DNA of 64,000 nt, taken from assembly GCA_019751945.1 (NCBI GenBank), contig JAIEMT010000004.1, positions 41,154 to 105,153 on the forward strand, read 5' to 3'. Positions 16,070 through 25,277 of this stretch are shown here, piece by piece. Made by a program: the position numbers and the translations under genes. The stretch's first letter is position 1; every line of letters starts with the position of its first letter. Under the pieces are notes generated by a model. The model was given only the letters and a program-made list of their open reading frames with translations, made no database searches and was not told where the DNA came from. Source of the DNA: a bacterium (GTDB lineage: Bacteria; Bdellovibrionota; UBA1018).

Positions 16070-17201
16070 CCGATTTTCCGTCCCAGAATCGCTTCATAGA
16101 CTCCACGAATCTATCAAACAATACTACGGAATCATGCGGCCCTGGACAAGCCTCAGGATGATATTGGACCGAAAAAGCGTCCTTCCCCTCTACAGCTAAG
16201 CCCTCGACGGTCTTATCGTTCAAATTGACGTGAGTCACTTTGACGGATTTGGGAAGCGACGCTTCATCAACGGAATAACCGTGGTTGTGAGAGCTGATTT
16301 CGACCCGTTCGCTGGTGCGATCAAACACGGGTTGGTTCCCACCGCGATGACCAAACTTTAACTTATAAGTACGGCCCCCCAGAGCAATCGAAAGAATCTG
16401 GTGGCCCATGCAAACTCCAAAGAGGGGAACCTTGCCTAAAACACCCTTCACCATTTCAGATGCATAGGGAGCAGCGGCTGGATCGCCAGGACCGTTGGAA
16501 AGAAAAATTCCATGAGGTTTTCGCGACAGAATTTCTTGAGCACTAGTCTTAGCCGGCACGACTTCGAGATCGCAACCATGTGCAGCGAGCGAGCGGAGCA
16601 GGTTCCACTTCACACCAAAATCGACAACCACCACTTTGAACTGAGGCTTCACTCCTTGCGAGCGCTCCCACGCATAAGACTTCGGAGTAGAAACTTCAGC
16701 GATCAAATCGCGGCCTTCAAAGGGCGGAAGTTCTTTCAAAAGTTTTGCGGCTTGGGCGATCTCGGACTCCGGTAAAATCACTCCACGGACCACACCGCGA
16801 GATCTTAAAAAGCGGGTGAGTGCACGCGTATCGACTCCAGAAATTCCGGGAATGCCGTGCTCCAATAAATAATCGTTCAGATTGCCATTCGATCGCCAAT
16901 TCGAAGGCTCTTCACATTTTTGGTGAACCACAAAACCCGCGCACCAAGGATGCTTACTCTCGGGATCTTCGAGATTCACACCGGTGTTCCCGATGTGCGG
17001 AGTCGTCATCGTGACGATTTGGCCGTAGTAAGACGGGTCGGTCAGAATTTCTTGGTACCCCGTCAATGAAGTATTGAAAACGACTTCACCGTAGCCGCGG
17101 TCTTTGTTTTTTCTGAGATCAGCAGCCGAAACAGTCGCACCGAAAAGTGCGCCCCGAAAAATGGTTTCAGTGCCTTCGAGTATCAATGCGCCGGGCTTCA
17201 T
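16050..17201 (-). CDS. carA: Carbamoyl-phosphate synthase small (glutaminase) subunit
   Basis: Hydrolyses glutamine and passes ammonia to CarB for carbamoyl phosphate, feeding pyrimidines and arginine. The N-terminal domain has GALFGATV and GEVVFNTSLTGYQEILTDPSY. The GATase1 domain has the nucleophile in LFGVCMGHQIL and the His-Glu in QYHPEACPGPHD. From MKPGALILEG at 17201 the protein is 383 residues, the normal length; that ATG overlaps the pyrC stop as ATGA and has a GGAG site ahead. A longer in-frame start inside pyrC would add 26 residues unlike the family. The large subunit carB is not in this window. Confidence 0.96.
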   Translation of the reverse strand: MKPGALILEGTETIFRGALFGATVSAADLRKNKDRGYGEVVFNTSLTGYQEILTDPSYYGQIVTMTTPHIGNTGVNLEDPESKHPWCAGFVVHQKCEEPSNWRSNGNLNDYLLEHGIPGISGVDTRALTRFLRSRGVVRGVILPESEIAQAAKLLKELPPFEGRDLIAEVSTPKSYAWERSQGVKPQFKVVVVDFGVKWNLLRSLAAHGCDLEVVPAKTSAQEILSRKPHGIFLSNGPGDPAAAPYASEMVKGVLGKVPLFGVCMGHQILSIALGGRTYKLKFGHRGGNQPVFDRTSERVEISSHNHGYSVDEASLPKSVKVTHVNLNDKTVEGLAVEGKDAFSVQYHPEACPGPHDSVVLFDRFVESMKRFWDGKSDVPKIS

Positions 17202-18499
17202 ATGTGGAGCACCTCTCCGCCTTGGTAGGCCAGTCTGCCGCCCACCCACGTCGCCACTGTACTCCCTTTCAGCTTCCAACCCAAGAAAGGACTGTTGGCG
17301 CTCTTAGACAAAACTTGATCAGCCGTGAACGTCCACTCGTGATTGGGATCTAAAACCGTAATATCTGCGGGCGCGCCCACCTTCAAAGTACCATACGGTA
17401 AGTTCAGTAACTTTGCGGGACCCGTTGTCAAAGACTCGAGCCAGCGTGTGCGCGAAACAACTCCGTCGTGCACCAGCTTCAGCGAAAGCGGCACGGCCGT
17501 TTGCAATCCAATAATGCCGTTGATGGCCTGATCGAATTCTACAGCTTTATCGGTGATTCCATGAGGCGCGTGATCGGTCGCGATCACATCGACATACCCT
17601 TCCGCGAGCGCCTTCTTCAAGGCTTCGACGTCCCGTTCTTGTCGGAGGGGCGGAGCCATCTTGTAATTCGTGTCGTACCCTCGAACCGCTTCTTCGGTGA
17701 GAGTGAGGTGATGAGGCGAAACTTCTGCAGTGACAGGAAGCCCATCTTCTTTTGCACGCATCACATGTTGGAGAGCAACCATTGTGGAAATATGGGCAAT
17801 GTGAATCGGCGTCTTCGTCAGGCGACAGAGCGCAATCTCACGGGCCACCATGATCTCTTCAGCAGCTGCAGGATTTCCACGCAGCCCGAGTTCATTGGAA
17901 AGAGCGCTTTCATTCATGGCGCCCTGGCCGACTAAGTTTGCATCTTCTGCATGGCTGATCACAGCGACACCAAAAGTTTTGGCATAGTCCATTGCCTTCC
18001 GCATGAGATAGGAGTTCATGACCGGCATGCCATCATCACTGATGGCAACGGCACCTTCAGCTACCATGCCGCCAATTTCCGCGAGCTCTTGTCCCTGTAA
18101 CCCCTTACTGACCGCACCGATTGGGAACACTCGGCAAGAGGCTGTGGCCTTGGCTTTATCGCGAATCAGAGCGGTAATATAAGGAGTGTCGTTCACAGGC
18201 GAAGTATTGGCCATGCAAGCGACAGAAGTAAATCCGCCTGCAATCGCTGCGCGGGTTCCCGTTTGAATCGTTTCTTTGTACTCGAGGCCCGGCTCGCGCA
18301 GGTGAACGTGCACGTCGATCAAGCCAGGGAGAATCCAAGCCCCTTTAGCATCAAAAGTCTTTTCAGCCTTCGACGCTGGAATTTTTCCGGGCTTATCGAT
18401 AGCAGAGATTTTTCCGTTCTCAATGAGGAGGTCGCCCTCCGAGTCCCATTTTTGGGAGGGATCGATGATGCGACCGCCGCGAATCAACCAGCTAGACAT
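17198..18499 (-). CDS. pyrC: Dihydroorotase (class I)
   Basis: Zinc amidohydrolase that cyclises carbamoyl-aspartate to dihydroorotate. Metal ligands are visible in order: DVHVHLREPG (about residue 61), the central SHAED and HIAHIS histidines, and the catalytic aspartate in ATDHAPHG (about 305). At 433 residues it matches the class I (CAD/Bacillus-type) enzyme, not the shorter class II E. coli form, and all ligands are present, so it is not the inactive PyrC' partner found in some pyrB operons. It overlaps pyrB by 8 bases. Confidence 0.95.
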   Translation of the reverse strand: MSSWLIRGGRIIDPSQKWDSEGDLLIENGKISAIDKPGKIPASKAEKTFDAKGAWILPGLIDVHVHLREPGLEYKETIQTGTRAAIAGGFTSVACMANTSPVNDTPYITALIRDKAKATASCRVFPIGAVSKGLQGQELAEIGGMVAEGAVAISDDGMPVMNSYLMRKAMDYAKTFGVAVISHAEDANLVGQGAMNESALSNELGLRGNPAAAEEIMVAREIALCRLTKTPIHIAHISTMVALQHVMRAKEDGLPVTAEVSPHHLTLTEEAVRGYDTNYKMAPPLRQERDVEALKKALAEGYVDVIATDHAPHGITDKAVEFDQAINGIIGLQTAVPLSLKLVHDGVVSRTRWLESLTTGPAKLLNLPYGTLKVGAPADITVLDPNHEWTFTADQVLSKSANSPFLGWKLKGSTVATWVGGRLAYQGGEVLHI

Positions 18500-19448
18500 T
18501 CACACCTCGACTCTTCAGCCATTCCTGAGTTTTTTCTGGAGCACAGACGCTAGCCAAAACCGCCATCCGCACCAGCACCCCGTTGGAAACCTGATCCAAA
18601 ATCACGGAATGTTTTCCGTCCGCAACTTCGGTGTCGATCTCGACACCTCGATTGATTGGCCCAGGATGTAAAATAATCGCGCCCGGCTTAAGCAGCTTCA
18701 CACGTTCCTTATTGATTCCCCAAAACTTGGAGTATTCTGCGACCGAAGGAATCTGCATTTTATTCTGACGTTCGAGCTGAATTCGAAGGGCCATGACGAC
18801 GTCTGCGTCTTTCAATAACTTCTCGGGCCTATAAGCGTAATCCACTCCCAGAACTTCAGGAGAAGGTGGCAACAACGTGGGGGGGCCACAAACTGCGACC
18901 GAAGCTCCCATCTTCCTCAACAAATAGATATTCGATCGAGCCACGCGGCTGTGAGCAATATCGCCCACAATCACCACTCGCTTCTTTTCTATGCTGCCCA
19001 ATTTCTCTTCGATGGTCAGCGCATCAAGCAGAGCCTGCGTGGGATGCTCATGAAATCCATCTCCGGCGTTTACCACCGGAACACTGACAAACTTGGATAA
19101 GAAGAGCGGACTTCCCGCAGAAGCATGGCGAACCACCAAGCAATGCGGTTTCATCGCCTCAATATTTTTTGCGGTGTCGATGAGTGTCTCGCCCTTTTTC
19201 ACACTGGAATCAGGAATCGACAAACTCATGGCGGATGCAGCAAGAGTGCGGGTAGCCAACTCGAACGAAGCCCGCGTCCGAGTGGAGGCTTCAAAAAAGA
19301 GGTTCACGATCGTGCGACCTTGAAGAAGGGGAATGTTTTCGCCCTTCTTCACCACCGGAGCAAAGGCCTTCGCAATCTGCAGAAGTTTTCGAATTTCTGC
19401 AGCATCCAGATCCGCGATTCCTAAGAAGTGCTTAAGTGGCTTTTGCAC
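18492..19448 (-). CDS. pyrB: Aspartate carbamoyltransferase catalytic chain
   Basis: Joins carbamoyl phosphate and aspartate. The carbamoyl-phosphate loop FFEASTRTRASFE (STRTR), the GDGFHEHPTQALLD segment and the C-terminal HPGPINRGVEI are all present. I choose a GTG start at 19448: AGAGGA is 5-10 bases upstream, and the 318-residue product then starts at the family's usual first residues (KHFLGIADLD). An upstream ATG in the same frame would add 29 residues lying wholly within lepB. The GTG overlaps the lepB 3' end by 17 bases. No regulatory pyrI gene is adjacent. Confidence 0.93.
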   Translation of the reverse strand: MQKPLKHFLGIADLDAAEIRKLLQIAKAFAPVVKKGENIPLLQGRTIVNLFFEASTRTRASFELATRTLAASAMSLSIPDSSVKKGETLIDTAKNIEAMKPHCLVVRHASAGSPLFLSKFVSVPVVNAGDGFHEHPTQALLDALTIEEKLGSIEKKRVVIVGDIAHSRVARSNIYLLRKMGASVAVCGPPTLLPPSPEVLGVDYAYRPEKLLKDADVVMALRIQLERQNKMQIPSVAEYSKFWGINKERVKLLKPGAIILHPGPINRGVEIDTEVADGKHSVILDQVSNGVLVRMAVLASVCAPEKTQEWLKSRGVNV

Positions 19449-20145
19449 CGGATTCCTCTCGGGGTTGAATTCTCTTAAACATACGCTCAAAACGGATTCT
19501 TGAGAACCAGCTTCCTCCGGCTCCGGCCGGCTCAATGGAGAGCCAAATCCAAAGCGCTCGGGCTTTGACCGCTGAAGCTGGGACCAATCCCCAGCCTCGA
19601 AGACGTCGGAGATCTTTGCCCTGGGTTCTCAAATCTCCCAACACAAATACAAAACCTTCGGGAACCTTTTCGGGTCCGTAATCTTCCAAAGTCGGTGGTT
19701 CCCAACAAATATCGTAACTCGCTCGGGGCGGGTTTTCTTTACCGCAGTTAGCCCGAGTGTCGCCTGCCGATGTGATGTCTTTATTATTGATAGAGAGTCG
19801 CCCCGCCTTTAACTCAATGACATCACCGGGCCTTCCCACTACGCGTTTAATAAAATCGCGACCCGGATCTTCCGGGGAGGAAAAAACCACCACCTCGCCA
19901 TAAGAGGGGAGGGACTTTCCGGATGCATAGGGCCACTTCGCTACGAAAATCGTATCGCCCGCCTCTAAAGTCGGGCGCATTGCGGGGCTTGGAATTCTGT
20001 ACGCTTCAAAAAGATAGCTGCGAATGAAAATGGCGATGAGAATCGCAACAAAAAGGGCGATTCCGTATTCCACCGCCAAATGGGCCAATGAGTCGCGATC
20101 CTTCTGGAACCATCGCTTGAGCTCATTGAGTTTTTCAAACCGCAT
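19432..20145 (-). CDS. lepB: Signal peptidase I homologue with the catalytic serine replaced by alanine
   Basis: A 237-residue S26 family protein: cytoplasmic N-terminus, one membrane helix (about 28-45), then the periplasmic domain. Box B, normally IPSGSMxPTL, reads IPSPAMRPTL, so the nucleophile position (residue 55) is Ala (codon GCA, 19981-19983). The general-base lysine of box D is kept in DFIKRVVGRPGD (Lys100). Box E, normally GDNRDNSxDSR, reads GDLRTQGKDLRR, also degraded. The family fold is clear, but by known mechanism this protein should not cleave signal peptides. It could be a pseudo-protease binding signal sequences, or be redundant with an active copy elsewhere. It starts 2 bases after lepA. 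Confidence 0.88.
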   Translation of the reverse strand: MRFEKLNELKRWFQKDRDSLAHLAVEYGIALFVAILIAIFIRSYLFEAYRIPSPAMRPTLEAGDTIFVAKWPYASGKSLPSYGEVVVFSSPEDPGRDFIKRVVGRPGDVIELKAGRLSINNKDITSAGDTRANCGKENPPRASYDICWEPPTLEDYGPEKVPEGFVFVLGDLRTQGKDLRRLRGWGLVPASAVKARALWIWLSIEPAGAGGSWFSRIRFERMFKRIQPREESGAKAT

Positions 20146-20147
20146 TT

Positions 20148-21944
20148 TTAATCCACTTTCAATACAGCCAAGAACGCCTCCTGTGGGATCTCGACTGTTC
20201 CGATTTGCTTCATGCGCTTCTTACCTTCTTTTTGTTTCTCAAGAAGCTTGCGCTTACGGGTGATGTCCCCGCCGTAACACTTCGCTGTGACATTTTTTCG
20301 AAGGGCAGAAATGCTTTCGCGCGCGACGATCTTAGAACCAATCGCAGCCTGAATCGCGATTTCGAACATCTGCCGATCAATGAGATCCTTCATTTTTTTT
20401 GCCAAATCTCTTCCGCGATAGGCCGCCTTGTCCCGATGAATGATTACCGAAAGCGCGTCCACCGCCTCCCCATTGATCAAGATATCCAGCTTCACCAGAT
20501 CCGCGGGACGGTAATCGGTGAGCTCATAATCCATGGAAGCATAACCCTTAGTGATACTCTTCAGACGATCGTAGAAATCAAAGACCATTTCGTTCAGCGG
20601 CATCTGATAGACAAGCGTGACGCGATCGCTGGTATGGTAATCCAGTTTCTCTTGAGACCCGCGCCGTTCGTTCAGCAATGCCATCATGGCGCCCACATAT
20701 TCAGCAGGCATGTGAATGGTAAGCTTGATGTAAGGCTCTTCAATCATTTCGATTCGTGTCTGATCCGGAAGCTTGGCAGGATTGTCGACCCAAAGCACTT
20801 CGCCGTCAGTTTTCTTCACTCGATAGATGACTGATGGAGCGGTGGTGATCAGGTTGAGATTGTACTCGCGCTCGAGACGCTCTTGCACAACGTCCATGTG
20901 CAGAAGCCCCAAGAATCCACAGCGAAAACCGAAACCCAGCGCGGTCGAAGTTTCAGGCTCGAAACTCACAGCAGCATCATTCAGGCGCAATTTCTCGAGC
21001 GCTTCTTTGAGATCATTATAGTCATCCGCATCGATGGGATAAACGCCGCAAAAAACCATGGGCTTCACTTCTTTAAAACCACCGAGTGGTTCTTTCGCGG
21101 GGTTGAGGGCGTCCATTACGGTATCGCCTACCTTCATATCGCGCACGTCTCGAATTCCGCAGACGATGGCTCCCACCTCGCCGCTGGCAATGACGTTCAC
21201 GTCAGAAAACTTTGGAGTGAATACTCCAACTCGCTGAACTTCAAACTCCTTACCGACATGATAAAGGCGAATTTTGGTATTCTTTTTAATCGAGCCCTCG
21301 AAGACTCGGCAGAGTGCGATCACGCCCTGATAAGGGTCGTACCAACTGTCGAAGATCAGAGCTCGCAAAGGTTCCTGATCCGCATCTTTTGGAGACGGAA
21401 AATACTTAATCACCGCCTCTAAAATTTCATCCACGCCCTGGCCGGTTTTGGCACTGCAGTACACAGCGTGCGTGGTGTCGACCAACCCGATCATCTCGTC
21501 GACTTCTTTTAAAACCCGGTCGGGATCCGCAGAGGGCAAATCAATCTTGTTTACGGCCGGAAAAACTTCGAGGTTAATGTCGAGCGCCATGAATACGTTC
21601 GCAAGAGTTTGCGCCTCTACTCCCTGAGAAGCATCGACCACCAAAATGGCGCCCTCGCATGCGGCAAGAGATCGAGAAACTTCGTAAGTGAAATCGACGT
21701 GGCCTGGGGTATCGATCAAATTGAGAACGTAGGTCTCGCCATCTTTGGCTTTATAATTTAACCGCGCACTCTGAGCTTTGATGGTGATTCCACGCTCGCG
21801 CTCAATGTCCATGTTGTCGAGGTACTGCGCTTCCATTTCACGCTTCGTAACGGTTCCGGTCCGTTCCAATAGGCGATCCGCCAGGGTCGACTTCCCGTGA
21901 TCGATGTGCGCGATGATGCAGAAGTTCCGGATCTTTTTAGCCAT
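20148..21944 (-). CDS. lepA: Elongation factor 4 (translational GTPase LepA)
   Basis: Ribosome-associated GTPase that back-translocates or remodels stalled ribosomes. The G1 motif AHIDHGKST (about residue 10), G2 RGITI, G3 DTPGHVDF, G4 NKID and the LepA-specific C-terminal domain are complete. From [11 protein letters not shown] at 21944 it is 598 residues, the family length. An in-frame upstream start would add 21 unrelated residues. No clear ribosome-binding site precedes the ATG. It heads an operon with lepB, as in many bacteria, but here the operon continues into pyrB-pyrC-carA. Confidence 0.97.
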   Translation of the reverse strand: MAKKIRNFCIIAHIDHGKSTLADRLLERTGTVTKREMEAQYLDNMDIERERGITIKAQSARLNYKAKDGETYVLNLIDTPGHVDFTYEVSRSLAACEGAILVVDASQGVEAQTLANVFMALDINLEVFPAVNKIDLPSADPDRVLKEVDEMIGLVDTTHAVYCSAKTGQGVDEILEAVIKYFPSPKDADQEPLRALIFDSWYDPYQGVIALCRVFEGSIKKNTKIRLYHVGKEFEVQRVGVFTPKFSDVNVIASGEVGAIVCGIRDVRDMKVGDTVMDALNPAKEPLGGFKEVKPMVFCGVYPIDADDYNDLKEALEKLRLNDAAVSFEPETSTALGFGFRCGFLGLLHMDVVQERLEREYNLNLITTAPSVIYRVKKTDGEVLWVDNPAKLPDQTRIEMIEEPYIKLTIHMPAEYVGAMMALLNERRGSQEKLDYHTSDRVTLVYQMPLNEMVFDFYDRLKSITKGYASMDYELTDYRPADLVKLDILINGEAVDALSVIIHRDKAAYRGRDLAKKMKDLIDRQMFEIAIQAAIGSKIVARESISALRKNVTAKCYGGDITRKRKLLEKQKEGKKRMKQIGTVEIPQEAFLAVLKVD

Positions 21945-22001
21945 GTGCGCTGAGTGGCTGCAAGCTAACAGAATTACAGCGAAAAGGTCAAGTAAATCAT
22001 C

Positions 22002-22030
22002 TTGCACCGCACAGTATAAACTGGTATTCC
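22002..22030 (+). promoter_or_regulatory. Candidate promoter giving a nearly leaderless methyltransferase mRNA
   Basis: TTGCAC, a 17-base spacer and TATTCC, with the GTG start beginning 8 bases after the -10 box. No Shine-Dalgarno fits between them. A weaker divergent candidate for lepA (TTGACC-17-TTAGCT on the minus strand, 21963-21991) lies in the same 93-base gap. Confidence 0.35.
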
Positions 22031-22037
22031 CCTACCT

Positions 22038-23141
22038 GTGCAAAATAGTCTGGAACTCAAAATCACCGATCTTTCCCGAGGCGGAGCCGGCGTTGCCCGT
22101 ACCCCCGAGGGCGAAGTCATTTTCGTTCCCCTGACCCTTCCGGGAGATCGCGTCCGCGTTCAAATCGTCGACAAGCAGAAGCGCTACTCCCAGGCCGAAC
22201 TCCTGGAAGTTATTGAAGCTTCTCCAGAACGAGTGGACCCTCGCTGCAGTGTTTTTGGGCGTTGCGGGGGTTGCCAATGGCAGCACATTCCCTATCCCCT
22301 CCAGTGGAAAACAAAGACTGCCGGGGTCGAGCACGCTCTGCGTCGAGTGAGCCTGACTTCTCCCAAGCGGCCCGAAGAATTTCCCGCTGACCTGACCTGG
22401 GGATACCGAAACCGCATTCAGCTTCGCGGTCTCAGAACGGATCTCGGATTTTACGCCCGCAGGAGCCACGATCTAGTTCCCATCGCTTCGTGTCCTGTCG
22501 CTCGGCCCGAAATCAACAAGGCGATCGATAGCGTTCGCACCGAAGGACAAGAACTCCCCCAGCAATACAAAGTGGAAGTAGAAGTCCTACCCGATGGCAG
22601 TGTCGCTAAATCTTGGAACTCGCGGCATGCGAATTTGGGATTTCGTCAGGTTCACGATCAACAGAATGGCAAACTCGTGAACTGGATTCGAGAGAATCTC
22701 ACTGCTGGACGACCGCTTCTAGACCTCTTTGGCGGGAATGGAAACCTTTCCCTCGAGCTCGCATCTCAAATGACTCGCATCGATTGCGTAGACATGAGCA
22801 CGCCGCCTGTTCGACCAGAATCCACGCCCGAGAATTTTCACTTTCATCGATCAGGTGTTCTTCCCTGGTTGAAAAAGAAACAGCGATCAACAGAGGCGGT
22901 AGAAATCTCTGCAATCGTCGACCCCCCGCGTGAAGGTTTGGCAGAAAACACGGGGGAGATCCTGGCAAGTTTGAAGCAATTGGGGGTAACGGAAGTGATC
23001 GCTGTCGGGTGCGATCCTGATTCTTGGGCTCGAGACCTTTCACACTGGACTAAAAAGGGTTGGAAGCTTCAGAAAATCGCTCTTTTCGACTTTTTTCCGC
23101 AGACTCCTCATATCGAGTCTGTGGCCCTTCTTCGCCTTTGA
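22038..23141 (+). CDS. RNA (uracil-5-)-methyltransferase, RlmD/TrmA family
   Basis: A 367-residue SAM-dependent enzyme making 5-methyluridine, most likely in 23S rRNA. An N-terminal TRAM domain (DLSRGGAGVAR, residues 10-20) is followed by iron-sulfur cysteines CSVFGRCGGCQWQ (about 70) and a fourth in IASCPV, as in RumA/RlmD. The methyltransferase half has DLFGGNGNLSLELA, VDPPREGL, the nucleophile in VGCDPDSWARDL, and the C-terminal HIESVALL with the general-base glutamate. It is somewhat shorter than E. coli RlmD (about 430). It starts with GTG and has no ribosome-binding site. Which uridine it modifies (RlmC, RlmD or TrmA site) cannot be told from sequence. Confidence 0.88.
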   Translation: MQNSLELKITDLSRGGAGVARTPEGEVIFVPLTLPGDRVRVQIVDKQKRYSQAELLEVIEASPERVDPRCSVFGRCGGCQWQHIPYPLQWKTKTAGVEHALRRVSLTSPKRPEEFPADLTWGYRNRIQLRGLRTDLGFYARRSHDLVPIASCPVARPEINKAIDSVRTEGQELPQQYKVEVEVLPDGSVAKSWNSRHANLGFRQVHDQQNGKLVNWIRENLTAGRPLLDLFGGNGNLSLELASQMTRIDCVDMSTPPVRPESTPENFHFHRSGVLPWLKKKQRSTEAVEISAIVDPPREGLAENTGEILASLKQLGVTEVIAVGCDPDSWARDLSHWTKKGWKLQKIALFDFFPQTPHIESVALLRL

Positions 23142-23166
23142 CACTCGGTCAAATGCCTTTTACTTT
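23138..23166 (+). promoter_or_regulatory. Candidate promoter for the TPR lipoprotein, overlapping the previous stop codon
   Basis: A perfect -35 TTGACA overlaps the methyltransferase TGA, followed by 17 bases and TACTTT. The ATG of the next gene begins 7 bases after the -10 box and has no Shine-Dalgarno, so transcription would start at or next to the start codon. Confidence 0.45.
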
Positions 23167-23172
23167 TAAACA

Positions 23173-23970
23173 ATGACTTTAAAGAATCAGATCCGGTTGG
23201 CAGGCCTGGGATTGAGTCTCGCTATGCTTCTTTTTGTTTCATGCGCGACCACCCAAACCAGTGAAGATGAGCCCAGAAAAAACCTTTCGAAACATGACAA
23301 GGCCATGCTCCACCTTCAAGTTGCGAACGCTGCCATCATGGAAGGTGACATTGCGGCTGCCTTTCAAAATTTAAAAGCTGCCGAAGAACTGGACTCCAAC
23401 ATTCCTGAAATTTTTCACTCACGCGCAGTAGCCTACAGTCTGAAGAAAGAACTTCCGGCAGCAATTGCTGCTGCGAGAAAAGCCCTGGAAATTCGCCCTT
23501 CCTTCACAAAAGCAGCAAATACTTTGGGCAAGCTTTTAATGGACAACGGCAGCCTCAACGAAGCAGAAAAATATTTACTGCAAGCTTCAGCGGACGAAAC
23601 CAACAACGAAGCGTTCAAGGCAGACACAAATCTTGGAATTCTTTATTACAGAAAATCTGAATATAAAAAGGCGGAAAAGTTTTTAAATCGCGCCATCCTT
23701 CAAGGAAAATTAGGCTCCTGCGTTGCTCACTACTATCGCGGCCACCTTGCTCTGAAAGACGGAAAGTTTCAAAATGCGATCACCGACTACGAAAAGGCCA
23801 CTCAGAAAGTTTGCGCCAATTTCGGTGAAGCACACCTCGCATTGGGGATTGCCTACGAACGCAATCACGAACTTGAAAAAGCGCGAAAAAAGTTTCTCTC
23901 GATCGACCAAACATTTCCTAAATCCAAAGTTGCAGAACAAGCTCTGATTCGACTAAAAGCCATACCGTGA
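23173..23970 (+). CDS. TPR-repeat lipoprotein (PilF/PilW-like)
   Basis: A 265-residue exported protein with signal and lipobox FVSC (cysteine 24), then about five tetratricopeptide repeats from residue 45 to the end, e.g. AAFQNLKAAEELDSNIPEIF and AEKFLNRAILQGKLGS. In many proteobacteria a TPR lipoprotein, PilF/PilW, needed to assemble the type IV pilus secretin, sits directly before rodZ. The same order here, with a GTGA overlap to the RodZ-like gene, supports that assignment. Without pilus genes in view it remains tentative; generic scaffold TPR lipoproteins look similar. Confidence 0.82.
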   Translation: MTLKNQIRLAGLGLSLAMLLFVSCATTQTSEDEPRKNLSKHDKAMLHLQVANAAIMEGDIAAAFQNLKAAEELDSNIPEIFHSRAVAYSLKKELPAAIAAARKALEIRPSFTKAANTLGKLLMDNGSLNEAEKYLLQASADETNNEAFKADTNLGILYYRKSEYKKAEKFLNRAILQGKLGSCVAHYYRGHLALKDGKFQNAITDYEKATQKVCANFGEAHLALGIAYERNHELEKARKKFLSIDQTFPKSKVAEQALIRLKAIP

Positions 23971-25073
23971 ACCTAGACACCACCCGACCCTCCGGAAGCA
24001 GCCTCGGCGAATTTCTCCGACAAGAGCGTGAACGCAGAAGTGTCACGATCGAACAAGTCGCGTCTGCCACGAAGATCAGCGTCCGCATTCTTTATTCGCT
24101 CGAGTCCGACCACTACGCGGAATTGCCAGCCGTTCCTTTTATTCGGGGTTTTGTTACGTCTTACTGCCGATTCGTAGGCCTAGATCCCAACGAAACGCTC
24201 ACTCGTTACGACGACTTTATTCGGCAAAAAGCCAAAGAACGCCCCAGCAAAGAAACGGGCAAGGCGGGGTACGCTTTTGAAAGAAAAGAAGGCGAACAAA
24301 ATCGCACCATGCTCTGGGTGGTGATGGGTGGGTTCGTAATCATTGGCGGCTTGATGATGGTAATTTTCAAACCCGCTCTTCGACACTCCCGCCCCTCTCA
24401 CGTAGAAAGACTTCGCAACGCCCATGGAACCAAGGGAGCTCCCGCGGTTCCGACCGTAGGAGACGTACTGCCCAGCGGTGCACCTTCGGCCTCCGCATCT
24501 CCGTCGCCGTCTGCATCGGCATCACCGAGCGCGAGTGTTAAACCGAGTCCGTCACCCACACCGTCGAAACCGGCTCCATCGCCTTCGCCAAAACCGTCTC
24601 CTAAACCATCGCCCACTCCATCTCCGAGTGCGATCGCAGAAGCAGGGGCTGCGGCAGCACTTCCCACGAATGGCAAACCCGACACCATTAACTCGGGCGC
24701 CGATTTAAGAATGCAAGATGTGAAGTACAAGATCATCTTCAAGGCCATCGAAGACGTTTGGGTTCGTTACCGCGTGGACGACAAGAGTCAGATGATGTTT
24801 CCGCTTCGTAAAGGAAGAATTCTGGTCCTGAAATGCCGAAACATTATTCGTTTCCAAGTTTCAGATCCTGAAATGGTGACCTTCAATGTGAATGGTCGAG
24901 GTACGAATACGGTGGCCAGCAGTGAAACACTGAGTCAGCGCCAGCAGACTCCCACTTTGATCTTCCCGCCCGAGAAGGGGAACGAAGAACCTTTCCCAGG
25001 CCAGAAGCCACTTCCGAAGATTGTACCCGGTTCTTCACGCGCCGCACCAGCCTCAGAGACCCCGGAACAATAA
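23967..25073 (+). CDS. rodZ: RodZ-like cytoskeleton/cell-shape protein
   Basis: A 368-residue bitopic membrane protein. The N-terminal RodZ-type helix-turn-helix (about 13-75: LGEFLRQERERRSVTIEQVA, ending PFIRGFVTSYCRFVGLDP) binds MreB in known homologues. One membrane helix (about 115-135) follows, then a long Ser/Pro/Ala-rich periplasmic linker (about 160-225) made of SPSP/PKPSP repeats, then a beta-rich C-terminal domain like DUF4115 (about 245-325). It starts with GTG overlapping the TPR gene's TGA. The role inferred from the family is elongation and shape control through MreB. The linker is longer and more repetitive than in E. coli RodZ. Confidence 0.87.
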   Translation: MNLDTTRPSGSSLGEFLRQERERRSVTIEQVASATKISVRILYSLESDHYAELPAVPFIRGFVTSYCRFVGLDPNETLTRYDDFIRQKAKERPSKETGKAGYAFERKEGEQNRTMLWVVMGGFVIIGGLMMVIFKPALRHSRPSHVERLRNAHGTKGAPAVPTVGDVLPSGAPSASASPSPSASASPSASVKPSPSPTPSKPAPSPSPKPSPKPSPTPSPSAIAEAGAAAALPTNGKPDTINSGADLRMQDVKYKIIFKAIEDVWVRYRVDDKSQMMFPLRKGRILVLKCRNIIRFQVSDPEMVTFNVNGRGTNTVASSETLSQRQQTPTLIFPPEKGNEEPFPGQKPLPKIVPGSSRAAPASETPEQ

Positions 25074-25074
25074 G

Positions 25075-25105
25075 TTATCCACACACAAATGCCTACTTAT
25101 CCACA
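25075..25105 (+). promoter_or_regulatory. Two perfect DnaA boxes, 22 bases apart
   Basis: TTATCCACA occurs at 25075-25083 and again at 25097-25105, in the same orientation and about two helical turns apart. This is the high-affinity consensus box bound by DnaA in most bacteria. The first box begins one base after the RodZ stop codon. Confidence 0.6.
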
Positions 25106-25174
25106 CGTCTTATGTCCTTGATACTTATTAATATTTCGTCTTATATTGCCTTTTTTTCGCCTCTCATCAGAAAG

Positions 25175-25183
25175 TTATCCCCA
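25175..25183 (+). promoter_or_regulatory. Third DnaA-box-like site
   Basis: TTATCCCCA differs from the consensus box at one position. It has the same orientation as the two perfect boxes and its start is exactly 100 bases from the first one. Confidence 0.35.
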
Positions 25184-25214
25184 AAACCTTACGGGGAGCG
25201 GTTCTTCAAGGAAA

Positions 25215-25230
25215 TGTCAGAACTCTGACA
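25215..25230. promoter_or_regulatory. Inverted repeat TGTCAGA-AC-TCTGACA
   Basis: Perfect 7-base arms with a 2-base centre, the usual form of a dimeric DNA-binding protein site. It lies among the DnaA-box elements in a gap where no flanking gene needs a promoter. Confidence 0.4.
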
Positions 25231-25252
25231 GCGAAACTTCAAGACTGTGTAG

Positions 25253-25277
25253 CTTTTTTGTAACGATACAAAAAAAG
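25253..25277. terminator. A/T-rich hairpin with flanking T and A runs
   Basis: CTTTTTTGTA and TACAAAAAAAG pair around an ACGA loop. It could act as a bidirectional terminator for the convergent genes, but the stem lacks G-C pairs, so it is a weak one. Confidence 0.3.

Noticed and set aside
18492..19535. Longer pyrB beginning at an upstream ATG
   Set aside because: The extra 29 residues lie entirely within lepB and do not resemble the family; the GTG at 19448 has a good ribosome-binding site and gives the usual N-terminus.
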